Below are positions 1 through 6,802 of a stretch of DNA of 8,739 nucleotides, piece after piece. A program made the position numbers and the translations under genes. The notes below the pieces were generated by a model, which was not told where the DNA came from, ran no database searches, and saw only the letters and a program-made list of their open reading frames with translations. Numbering within the stretch: the first letter of the stretch is position 1; each line of letters starts with the position of its first letter. The stretch covers positions 1-8,739 of the forward strand of contig CAZDET010000118.1 of the NCBI GenBank assembly GCA_964504335.1. The letters run 5' to 3'. The DNA comes from CAZDET01 sp964504335 (GTDB taxonomy: Bacteria > Bacteroidota > Bacteroidia > Chitinophagales > Saprospiraceae).

Positions 1-321
1 GGGCAATGGCCGGCATCGGCGGCATTGCCTGAAAGCGGACTTGTCCGCGCCGATGCCGACCGAGCGAGAACGGCCACGAACGGACTTGCAGTGTGGAGCC
101 TCGAATGTCGCGATCGGCACACAAGCCGATATGTTTTTCAGTCAACCGCTAGCCCGTAACTGTCCACGAGACCGGGGAAACTCCAACTCCAGAAAGAGAC
201 CCGCCCCCGATTGAGGCGCGGGGTAGCTGTGGGTTGGCGAGAGGCCGTGTCGCGGGGCCGCGTTGCCGCGCTCAACCGCTGCGTTTACCGTATGCGTGGG
301 CAACGCATATGGGGGCGTGGG
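1..321. other. Upstream non-coding region before the TIR-STAND gene
   Basis: I see no convincing gene here. The open frame of the following gene extends back to a TTG at 211, but the 37 extra residues (211-321) are Arg/Gly/Trp-rich, resemble no TIR N-terminus, and have no good ribosome binding site, so I treat them as leader. The first 60 bases form a nested palindrome, listed separately. A promoter must lie here because the first gene has no visible upstream partner. The best -35/-10 pair I could find (TTTTCA at 135-140 and TAACTG at 157-162, 16 bases apart) is too poor to call. Confidence 0.5.
11..58. repeat. Nested inverted repeat at the left edge
   Basis: A 10-bp perfect stem, CGGCATCGGC (11-20) with GCCGATGCCG (49-58), encloses a second perfect inverted repeat, GCGGAC (35-40) / GTCCGC (43-48). 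A competing pairing, GGCAATG (2-8) with CATTGCC (23-29), overlaps the left arm, so two alternative folds are possible. No T-run follows on either side, so a plain intrinsic terminator is unlikely. It could be a palindromic intergenic repeat unit or the end of an upstream transcript; its left context lies outside the window. Confidence 0.45.
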
Positions 322-3300
322 ATGACAGATAACGCGACGTCAGACAGAGCTGAACGCTACGACGTCTTCATCTCATACGCCCATCGCGATGAGCGCGAGT
401 TCGGCTATGCCGCCGAGCTGGCGGACGCGCTCGAGGCTGCGGGCGTCAGCGTTTGGTACGACAAAGAACTCATGGACGATGCCGGTGTTCGTTGGCAGTC
501 AGCGATCCAGCGCAAAATGGAGACCGCCACAGTGATGGTGGCCCTGTGGTCCAACACGGCCGTCTTGCGCCCCATGTGCCAGTTCGAAGGGATTTACGCG
601 GTCGGCAAAGACTATTTGATGCCGTTCGAGACCGAACCGCTCAGCGAACCGACCCCGCCCGATGAGGACGCCTCCGACGAAGCCAAGATCGCCTATGATC
701 ACGCGCAGAACTTCTTCGGCATCATCGCGCCGATCCAGCGGGTTCCTTTCGAGGTGAGCGCCGCGGTTGATCAGATCAAACGCCGCGTCGCCGAACTCAA
801 CGCTGCGGCCGAAGCCCAGTTGGCGGCGAATGAGCGCGAACAGAAACGCCGAGAACTCGAAGAGAAGCTCGCGCCGCTTCCGCCGTCAGCCGCCCAACTG
901 GCCCAAGCGCGGATCGATCTGCCCGCCGTGCTGACCTCCGGCTCGGGGTTCCTGGCGGGGCGGGATGTGGAGGAAAGCCTGCTGGTGGACGCCTGGGCCT
1001 CCTGCGCGCCGGACGCGGCCCCAGACGCCAAGACCCATATCGTGGTGCTGCACGCCATTGGCGGGGCGGGCAAGACGGCGCTGCTGCGGCGGCTGGTGGA
1101 TCGGTTGGCCGAGCACGACTTCCCCCATGCGGAGAAGGTGCTGGGCTGGTCGGCCTATTCCCAGGGCTCGGGCGAAAACCGCAACGCCGACAGCGACGCC
1201 TTCATCATCGAAGCGCTGCGCTTCATGGGCGAGACCGGCGCGCTGCCCAAGGACGGCGTGGCGCGGGCGCGTCTCCTCGCCGAGCGGATCAAAGCGACCC
1301 GCACTTTGCTGCTGCTGGACGGGATTGAGCCGCTGCAATCCCTGCCGGATGTGGACAAGGGCCGGCTCAAAGACAAAGGCCTGCAGCGGCTGATCCAGGA
1401 TTTGGCGCTGGGTCATCCGGGCCTGGTGGTCATCACCTCGCGCCAGCATCTGCCGGAGCTGGAGACCCGCAAAGCCCCCGCCGTGCGCAACCATCCCCTC
1501 GATCGTCTCAGCGCCAAGGCGGGCGCGCATCTGCTGCGGCATCTGGGCTGTTGGGGCAAGGCCGCGGACATGGACGCCGCCGTGGAGGAGACCCAGGGCC
1601 ACGCCCTCTCGGTCACGCTGCTCGGGACCTATATCGACGCGGTCGAAGCCGGCGACATCGCCAAGCGCGATCGCCTTGAGCTCGACCGGATCGTGCTCAC
1701 CGCCGATGAACTCGACGCCTCTGACGAAACGGTGCGCTATGCCAAACGCGCCAGCGCCATCATCCAGGGCTACATTGACCGCTTCCGAGATCTAGAGACA
1801 AAGAGCCGCGGCAAAGGCGCCGCAGAACGGCTGCTGCTGTCCATTGTGGGGCTGTTCGACCGGCCCGCCGATGGGCCGGCGGTGAACGCCATTCTCGATG
1901 GCGAGCCGATCAAGGGGCTCACCAGCGACTATGCCGACTGGTCACCGCAAATGCGCCGCGAACGGATGAGCGCGGCCAAGAGCCGCTTACGCAAGCTGAA
2001 ACTCCTGGCGGAGGCGGATGAAGCCGATCCTGACGGTCTCGACGCCCATCCGGTGGTGCGGGCGCATTTTGGCAAGGCGCTGCAGGCGGCCTCGCCCGAG
2101 GCCTTCCACGCCGCCCATGAGCGGCTCTACCGCCATTACGCCGCCGCCGCGCCCAATCTACCGGCCACCCTTGAGGCGATGACGCCGCTGTTCCACGCCA
2201 TCGGCCATGCCTGCTGCGTCAAGGCGCTGGTGCAGGAGGCGTTCGATGACGTCTATGTCCGGCGGGTGAATCGGGGCGGCTCGACCTTTTACTTGACCAA
2301 CCAGCTCGGCGCCTATGCCGCCAATCTTGGCGCGCTGGCGCATTTTTTCGATCCGCCCTGGTCGGCGCTTAAACCCGGGCTAACCGTTCCCAGCGCCCGC
2401 GCCGCCGCCTTCAACTATGCCGCGTTCGCCCTGCGGGCCTTGGGCCGGCTGGCGGAGGCGGAAGAGCCGGAAGCCGCGAGCTTGGCGATGTCGGTTGAGG
2501 AAGAAGATTGGCTGGGAGCCGCGCTAAGCGCCTCCAACATTTCCGAGCTGCGCCTGACCTTGGGCCGGGTGGCGGCGGCGGTGGAAAGCGGGGCTGAAGC
2601 CGTGCGCCATGCCGATCGCTCCCGCGATGCGTTCTGGATGATGGCCAGCCGCACCACCCAGGCCGACGCCCTCGCCCAGGCCGGGCGCCACCGCGCGGCC
2701 GGCGCGCTGTTCGTCGACGCCGAGACGCGCCAGGCGCTGTCTGAGCCCGATTTCCCCCGCCTCTATTCTCTGCCCGGTTACCACTATTGCGATTTGGTCC
2801 TGGATCGCGGAGCGGCGGCGGAGGTGCGGAAGCGGGCGGCTTGGATGATTGAGGGCGAGGAGCAAGATGGACTGCTTGATCGTGGCCTTTATCGGCTCGC
2901 CGACGCCCGCGTTGTGGCGCTGCAGGCCGCTTGGGGCGATGCGGACGCGCAGCAGGCCGCGGGCCCGCGTCTGGACGCCGCAATCGACGCCCTGCGCGCG
3001 GCGGGCGACGATCAACGCCTGCCTTGGGGGCTCCTCGTCCGTGCGGACATCCAGGGTTGGGCGTACACCCAAGACGGCGATGCGGCGCATCTCAAAATCG
3101 CCGGTGACGACCTTGCGGAAGTGGAGGACATCGCCGCCCGCGGTCAGATGACACTCCACCTCACCGATTGGCGGTTGGTGTCCGCGCGCCTCGCTTTGGC
3201 GCACATCCAAAACGCCCCGCCCCAGGCCCTGCCGCCTTTGGTCGACGGCTTGCCCAAGCCCGACGAGCCCTGGCCCGACCTTGTGCGGCCTGGCGCTGTC

Positions 3301-3567
3301 ACCGCTGAAGCTGATGCTCCGCAGCCGCCGCCCTCCTTCTTCGCACGATGGTTTCGAGGCGCGCCCCAGACCGCCGAGACGCCGTCCACAGAAACCCCCA
3401 CCTGGCGCACCACACCGCTCAGCGACGCCGAGACACGCCATCTCACCGACGCGGAGACGCACACCACCGAAGCCGCCGCGCTGATCGCAGAGACCGGCTA
3501 TCACCGGCGCGATCGCGACCTCGCCGACCTGCGCCAACGCATCGACATGCTCAAAGCGTTGGGGTGA
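322..3567 (+). CDS. TIR domain / NB-ARC-like STAND NTPase / TPR-like protein
   Basis: Predicted 1081-aa cytoplasmic signalling ATPase of the TIR-STAND class. I chose ATG 322 because the TIR core starts 12 residues later; ATG 292 and TTG 211 are in frame but add unrelated residues. Domains in order: TIR (~13-120) with the FISYAHRDE strand and the C-x-x-E pattern giving candidate catalytic Glu89; a charged, probably coiled helix (~153-184); an FLAGRD lead-in (210-215); Walker A AIGGAGKT (245-252); Walker B LLLLD ending at Asp333; sensor-like VVITSR (369-374); GHALSVTLLG (426-435), resembling the GLPLAL motif of NB-ARC proteins; a winged-helix-like segment with HPVVRAHF near 576-583; then helical, TPR-like repeats to the end, broken by a Pro/Thr-rich linker (~998-1033). 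Related TIR proteins cleave NAD+ or make signalling nucleotides, and STAND modules oligomerise on ligand binding; the helical C-terminus is the likely sensor. No membrane segment or signal peptide is seen. It is convergent with the second TIR gene. The ligand is unknown. Confidence 0.9.
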   Translation: MTDNATSDRAERYDVFISYAHRDEREFGYAAELADALEAAGVSVWYDKELMDDAGVRWQSAIQRKMETATVMVALWSNTAVLRPMCQFEGIYAVGKDYLMPFETEPLSEPTPPDEDASDEAKIAYDHAQNFFGIIAPIQRVPFEVSAAVDQIKRRVAELNAAAEAQLAANEREQKRRELEEKLAPLPPSAAQLAQARIDLPAVLTSGSGFLAGRDVEESLLVDAWASCAPDAAPDAKTHIVVLHAIGGAGKTALLRRLVDRLAEHDFPHAEKVLGWSAYSQGSGENRNADSDAFIIEALRFMGETGALPKDGVARARLLAERIKATRTLLLLDGIEPLQSLPDVDKGRLKDKGLQRLIQDLALGHPGLVVITSRQHLPELETRKAPAVRNHPLDRLSAKAGAHLLRHLGCWGKAADMDAAVEETQGHALSVTLLGTYIDAVEAGDIAKRDRLELDRIVLTADELDASDETVRYAKRASAIIQGYIDRFRDLETKSRGKGAAERLLLSIVGLFDRPADGPAVNAILDGEPIKGLTSDYADWSPQMRRERMSAAKSRLRKLKLLAEADEADPDGLDAHPVVRAHFGKALQAASPEAFHAAHERLYRHYAAAAPNLPATLEAMTPLFHAIGHACCVKALVQEAFDDVYVRRVNRGGSTFYLTNQLGAYAANLGALAHFFDPPWSALKPGLTVPSARAAAFNYAAFALRALGRLAEAEEPEAASLAMSVEEEDWLGAALSASNISELRLTLGRVAAAVESGAEAVRHADRSRDAFWMMASRTTQADALAQAGRHRAAGALFVDAETRQALSEPDFPRLYSLPGYHYCDLVLDRGAAAEVRKRAAWMIEGEEQDGLLDRGLYRLADARVVALQAAWGDADAQQAAGPRLDAAIDALRAAGDDQRLPWGLLVRADIQGWAYTQDGDAAHLKIAGDDLAEVEDIAARGQMTLHLTDWRLVSARLALAHIQNAPPQALPPLVDGLPKPDEPWPDLVRPGAVTAEADAPQPPPSFFARWFRGAPQTAETPSTETPTWRTTPLSDAETRHLTDAETHTTEAAALIAETGYHRRDRDLADLRQRIDMLKALG

Positions 3568-3571
3568 CCGC

Positions 3572-3578
3572 GGGAGGA
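3572..3578 (+). promoter_or_regulatory. Strong ribosome binding site for the 60-aa ORF
   Basis: GGGAGGA lies five bases after the stop codon of the TIR-STAND gene and seven bases before ATG 3586. Its match and spacing are better than those of either large TIR gene, and this is the main reason to believe the small ORF is translated, probably by re-initiation after the upstream gene. Confidence 0.6.
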
Positions 3579-3585
3579 CGACGCG

Positions 3586-3768
3586 ATGTCTGAGCCGCTC
3601 GCCATGGAACCCAGTGTCGAGGATATGAACGTCCAGCTTGCGCTCTTGTTCGATATCGACCGTGACGACAAGATTGAGCGGGCCTGGTCCATGCCGGAAG
3701 AACGACATGACGGCGTAAGGACGGGGTTCCCCGCCGCGCCTGGACGTGATTCTCTAGTGGCAAGATGA
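3586..3768 (+). CDS. Small 60-aa ORF downstream of the TIR-STAND gene
   Basis: The ORF begins 18 bases after the TGA of the TIR-STAND gene, with a GGGAGGA ribosome binding site, so the two are probably one transcript. The first ~40 residues are acidic and look protein-like (MSEPLAMEPSVEDMNV, then a hydrophobic LALLFDI stretch and DRDDKIERAW). The last ~18 residues are Gly/Pro/Arg-rich and look like read-through into non-coding DNA. This fits either a genuine small accessory protein or the surviving 5' end of a longer gene cut by a frameshift or rearrangement near 3710. I recognise no family. It has no signal peptide, no membrane segment and no cysteine. Confidence 0.45.
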   Translation: MSEPLAMEPSVEDMNVQLALLFDIDRDDKIERAWSMPEERHDGVRTGFPAAPGRDSLVAR

Positions 3769-3807
3769 TTCGTGGAGTTGATTCAAAATTCGAGCGGCGG
3801 CCCGGGT

Positions 3808-3838
3808 AAACAAAAAACAAGTGGCCGCATGCGCGGCC
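3808..3838 (-). terminator. Intrinsic terminator of the TIR-nSTAND1-FGE gene
   Basis: Read on the minus strand, a GC-only 6-bp stem (GGCCGC / GCGGCC, + coordinates 3833-3838 and 3823-3828) with a 4-base loop is followed by ACTTGTTTTTTGTTT. That is a rho-independent terminator about 70 bases past the stop codon at 3909. On the plus strand the stem is followed by GATAGAAAGAAAAAGG, with no T-run, so it should act only on the minus-strand transcript. I found no equivalent for the convergent plus-strand genes. Confidence 0.75.
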
Positions 3839-3901
3839 GATAGAAAGAAAAAGGATCTAAAGACGCAAGAGGTAAAGAGATAAAGATCTAAGATTTAACT
3901 G

Positions 3902-3921
3902 CATTCCGCTACCGCGGAATG
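3902..3921 (-). other. DGR-type 8-bp stem / GGTA-loop hairpin over the stop codon
   Basis: On the coding strand the sequence is CATTCCGC-GGTA-GCGGAATG, a perfect 8-bp stem with a four-base loop. The stop codon TAG (3909-3911) starts at the last two loop bases and enters the right arm. In the Bordetella phage BPP-1 DGR and relatives, a hairpin or cruciform with a stem of about 8 bp and a GRNA tetraloop lies just 3' of the variable region and is required for efficient target recognition; GGTA fits GRNA. Position, stem length, loop length and loop sequence all match. No T-run follows directly, so it is not the terminator, which lies further on. Confidence 0.75.
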
Positions 3922-6776
3922 GTCCTGGCGAGACGGAACCCGAGGTAGTAGTACCGGCTCTCGGGGAGGTTCCAGCTGCGGTTCGCGGAGCGGAGGAACG
4001 GCGGGAAGTCGTTCCAAGAGCCGCCGCGCAGAACGCGGCGGTTGCAGTCACCTGTGGTCCAGGCGGAGCCATCCGTGGGCGCGCCCGCGTAACTGCCGTT
4101 CCAGCAGTCCTCAACCCACTCCCACACATTGCCGTGCATGTCGTGGAGGCCGAAGCGGTTCGCAGGAAACGAGCCGACAGGCCGCGTGCGGTTATCGTCG
4201 CAGGCGTCGAAGTTGGCTCCATTCGGCGCGGCCTCGTCACACACGGGCTGGGCCTCGCCCCAGCCATACTCCTCGCCATTGCGCGGATCATCAGCCGACG
4301 TCACGCCCCGCGCCGCGTACTCCCATTCCGCTTCCGACAACAGGCGATAGTCCTCGCCGGTGGCCGATGAAAGCCACTTCGCATACTCCTGGGCATCCTC
4401 CCACGAGACGTCGATCACGGGGCGGTCGTTTCTCCCCCAGCCCTCATCGGCCGGCGTTGGGTTGGCGCCGCAACCACCAAGATCGGCGCACGCCTGCCAG
4501 TCATCAAACGTGACCTCGAATTTGCCGACCGCCAGACGGTAATTAAGGGTGACCTCGCGCACCGGCCGCTCATCGGAATCGCCATCGTCAGACCCCATCA
4601 AAAAACGTCCCGGGGGCAGCACCACCATTTCCGGACACGCCGCAAAGAGGGTCCAGCAATCGTGGAAACTCGCGCCCGCCTCCGTCATGGGCCTTAAGCT
4701 GTTGATGCTGGCCGGAGCCTTGTAGAAGGCGAATTGAATGAGGTCATCCTGACGCCACACCCCGGCGCCCGCTACAGTGAACACGGCGATGCCCGCTGCG
4801 ATCGCCGTGGTCCAGCGGCTGCGCTGATGACGCGCGCAGGCGGCGAGATAGTCCCGCATCTCTTGGGTGAACCGAGACTTCAGATCCTCGCGGGCCGCCA
4901 ATCCCCGCGCTTCGCGCAGCCGCCTGCCTCCATGGACGAGCCACACCTTCGCGCGGGCGCCGCGATCCCATTCATCCGCCGCGCGCTCCACGCCTTGCAC
5001 GGCGCGCAGCGTGTCCGCCTCCTCCGCGAGCCACTCTTGCAAGATCGGCCATTGGCGCAAAAGGGCCTCGTGGGCGATCTCGATGGTCGGCTCACCCGCT
5101 TTGTTTAGGTCCGTGCGCAACAGACGGGCGGGATAGACCAGCCGCTCGACCAGAGGCAGAGCCTCCTGCGGGATCTCCGCCCGGCGCGCAACCCGGCGCA
5201 AGGGCGCGTCGTTGGCTTCGTTCAAGCTGACCAGCCACGGGATGAACGCACGGCGCAGAAGCCGGCGCTGCTCGGCTGTGTCGGCCGGGATCTCTGGGAG
5301 CGCCGGCGTTGTGGCGGTCGCGGGGCGCGCGTGGGGATCGGCCAGGGCGTCGGCGGCGGCCTTGGCGATCGCTGCTTGCGCGCCGCCAAAAGCTTTGAAG
5401 TCGGCCTCGGTGAGCCGGCCGTCGCCGCCATGCTCCACGTAAAGCTGTTCCAGCGTGAAGGCGAGAAGCGGCAGGGCGTCGCCGCCCTCCGCGCCGTCCA
5501 GGAGCTTGGTGACCAAGCCGGGCGAGATGGTCAGCGGCCGCCCTGCGTCCGTGACCCGCCGCGCCGGGCCCTCAATGGCGGCGCGATGCCCATCCCGGCC
5601 CATCACCGGCAAGGGCGCGGTGACCTGAAGGTCCTTCAGCGCCGGCGCGTTCTGAAGGGGCGGATAGGCGTCGGTGCGGATGGTCGCCAGAGCGATCATC
5701 TCAGGACCGTGGCGCAGCACCTCGCCCAGCATGTCGACCAGGCGCGCGGCCTCCTCGCCTGCGTCGGCCGCGAACAACTCTTCGGCTTGGTCGATGGGCA
5801 AGACGAGGGTCGGCGCCTTTGTCGGCGTCTCATCTCCCATGTGGGGGAGCTTTGCTGACGCCGCGTCCTGCAAGATCGCCAACTGCTTGGCGAGGCCGCC
5901 GGCACCCGCGTCGACGGCCACTCGAATGTCTGCGCGGGTCGTCTTCAGCTCCAGGGCGCGACCTGCTGCGTCCAGCGCCGCCACGAGCCCGGCCGCCCCG
6001 GTGATCGCGGCCCGCTCGGGCCGGATGGGTTGGAGCACCAGCCAAGATCCGGGATCGCGGGCGAGGCGCGGCGACAGCCCAGCGCGCAGAAAGCTCGACT
6101 TGCCAGCCCCGCTCGCGCCCTGGACAACCAACAGTTTCCGCCCGCCCTCGTCCCGCAGCGTCGCCAGTTGATCGAGCGTTCGCACGAGCTCCGCATCGCG
6201 GCCGAAAAACACGCCCACGTCGTCGTGATCGAGCGCGACCAGCCCGCGATAGGGCGCGCGGTTTTCATCGCCCTCCGGGGGCCAGGGAAAGCTACCGGTG
6301 TCGGTCGAGGTAAGGCCGGCGGCGATGAGACCGTGGCGCAGAAACTCCAGCCCTTCTTCGCTGAACCGCACGGTCTTCTTGTCTTCGTAGGGCGGCGGCA
6401 GCACCTCGAATTGTTCGAAGCGCGAGCCTTGAGTGAGATTGGTCAACTGCCAGTTCGCCGAGATGACGCCCGGCACGTCCGCGACGCTCGAGTCGTCGAT
6501 CAAAAGGCCGAACAACGGTCTGTCGATGCTTGTGGCTTGCCAGTATTCGGCCGTGCAAAACCCCGAAGCCAACCAGTCCTTCGACACAAGGAAGACGACG
6601 GCACTCGCCCGCTCGCCCGCCTTTTGCAGCTCGCGCAGCCAACGTTTGCCAGCGACGATCCCGCGCTTGGGATCGATGTCGAGAAAGAGATCGTCCCAGC
6701 CTTGTGCGACCATCCAGTCGCGCAGCGCGAGCGCCTCAGCATTGTCCTTGCTCGAATGGCTGATGAAGATTGTCAT
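3909..6776 (-). CDS. TIR / nSTAND1 NTPase / transmembrane / FGE-sulfatase-domain protein
   Basis: Predicted 955-aa membrane-anchored signalling ATPase with a C-terminal C-type-lectin-like FGE domain. Order: TIR (1-~125) starting MTIFISHSSKD, with C-T-A-E giving candidate catalytic Glu77; nSTAND1 NTPase (~175-640) with FFGRDAE (190-196), Walker A GASGAGKS (220-227), Walker B LVLPIDQAEELF (Asp329) and the family signature HEALLRQWPILQEWL (569-583); one hydrophobic helix (655-674) preceded by Arg649, Arg652 and Arg654, so N-in/C-out is likely; FGE-sulfatase domain (~715-953) with FLMGSDDGDSDERPV, RLLSEAEWEYAARG, GNVWEWVEDCW and LRGGSW. The two copper-binding cysteines of true formylglycine-generating enzymes, normally just after RGGS, are missing, so it is probably a binding module. 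Eight of ten cysteines lie after the membrane helix, fitting an oxidising compartment. The start has a G-rich but non-consensus ribosome binding site. The gene ends in a putative DGR variable region and its own terminator. Ligand and TIR product are unknown. Confidence 0.92.
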   Translation of the reverse strand: MTIFISHSSKDNAEALALRDWMVAQGWDDLFLDIDPKRGIVAGKRWLRELQKAGERASAVVFLVSKDWLASGFCTAEYWQATSIDRPLFGLLIDDSSVADVPGVISANWQLTNLTQGSRFEQFEVLPPPYEDKKTVRFSEEGLEFLRHGLIAAGLTSTDTGSFPWPPEGDENRAPYRGLVALDHDDVGVFFGRDAELVRTLDQLATLRDEGGRKLLVVQGASGAGKSSFLRAGLSPRLARDPGSWLVLQPIRPERAAITGAAGLVAALDAAGRALELKTTRADIRVAVDAGAGGLAKQLAILQDAASAKLPHMGDETPTKAPTLVLPIDQAEELFAADAGEEAARLVDMLGEVLRHGPEMIALATIRTDAYPPLQNAPALKDLQVTAPLPVMGRDGHRAAIEGPARRVTDAGRPLTISPGLVTKLLDGAEGGDALPLLAFTLEQLYVEHGGDGRLTEADFKAFGGAQAAIAKAAADALADPHARPATATTPALPEIPADTAEQRRLLRRAFIPWLVSLNEANDAPLRRVARRAEIPQEALPLVERLVYPARLLRTDLNKAGEPTIEIAHEALLRQWPILQEWLAEEADTLRAVQGVERAADEWDRGARAKVWLVHGGRRLREARGLAAREDLKSRFTQEMRDYLAACARHQRSRWTTAIAAGIAVFTVAGAGVWRQDDLIQFAFYKAPASINSLRPMTEAGASFHDCWTLFAACPEMVVLPPGRFLMGSDDGDSDERPVREVTLNYRLAVGKFEVTFDDWQACADLGGCGANPTPADEGWGRNDRPVIDVSWEDAQEYAKWLSSATGEDYRLLSEAEWEYAARGVTSADDPRNGEEYGWGEAQPVCDEAAPNGANFDACDDNRTRPVGSFPANRFGLHDMHGNVWEWVEDCWNGSYAGAPTDGSAWTTGDCNRRVLRGGSWNDFPPFLRSANRSWNLPESRYYYLGFRLARTIPR
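3912..4040 (-). other. Putative DGR variable region (VR) at the 3' end of the FGE domain
   Basis: This covers the last ~43 codons of the TIR-nSTAND1-FGE gene. The scaffold is RGGSW (917-921), LRSANR (928-933) and LGFRLART (945-952), as in FGE-fold DGR target proteins. Between these anchors the codons are AAC GAC TTC, TTC, AGC, AAC CTC, AGC and TAC TAC TAC, all NNC as expected from AAC template codons, with CCG (926) and TGG (935) reachable from CAG and AGG by adenine substitution. Expected variable positions are roughly residues 922-927, 934-937, 939-940 and 942-944 (bases 3945-4013). The stretch 3912-3944 would be the initiation of mutagenic homology, followed at once by the GRNA-loop hairpin. 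All FGE proteins share the scaffold and the genome favours C-ending codons, so the hairpin carries much of the weight. No template repeat or reverse transcriptase is in the window. The left boundary is approximate. Confidence 0.65.
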
Positions 6777-6802
6777 GACGCCCCCCGGTCAATCACCACC
6801 GG
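6777..6802 (-). promoter_or_regulatory. Leader of the TIR-nSTAND1-FGE gene: G-rich start region with small inverted repeat
   Basis: On the coding strand the bases before the ATG read GGGGGGCGTC: a run of G about four bases from the start and no AGGAGG, so translation may be weak. An inverted repeat CCGGT (6785-6789) / ACCGG (6798-6802), with an eight-base spacer, overlaps this G-run and could partly hide it in a hairpin or serve as a small operator. It is only 5 bp per arm and may be chance in GC-rich DNA. Confidence 0.25.

Noticed and set aside
211..321. TTG start extending the TIR-STAND protein by 37 residues
   Set aside because: The added residues are Arg/Gly-rich, unlike a TIR N-terminus, and no ribosome binding site precedes the TTG at suitable spacing; ATG 322 sits right before the TIR core.
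886..1602. 238-aa open frame on the minus strand
   Set aside because: Antisense to the NTPase core of the TIR-STAND gene; Gln/Gly/Arg-rich, with no family features.
2524..3708. 394-aa open frame on the minus strand
   Set aside because: It lies antisense to the TPR-like part of the TIR-STAND gene and has Gly/Arg/Val-rich low-information sequence with no recognisable domain; long antisense frames are expected in DNA of this GC content.
3722..3733. CGGGG-TT-CCCCG inverted repeat as terminator of the plus-strand genes
   Set aside because: The loop is too short unless the stem opens to 4 bp, no T-run follows, and it lies inside the 60-aa ORF.
3857..4291. 144-aa open frame on the minus strand overlapping the FGE domain and running past its stop codon
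   Set aside because: It is an out-of-frame Ser/Arg/Thr-rich reading of the FGE domain; the FGE frame has all the family motifs and ends at 3909.
3918..4634. Active formylglycine-generating (sulfatase-modifying) enzyme
   Set aside because: The catalytic cysteine pair after RGGS is absent and there is no sulfatase gene nearby.
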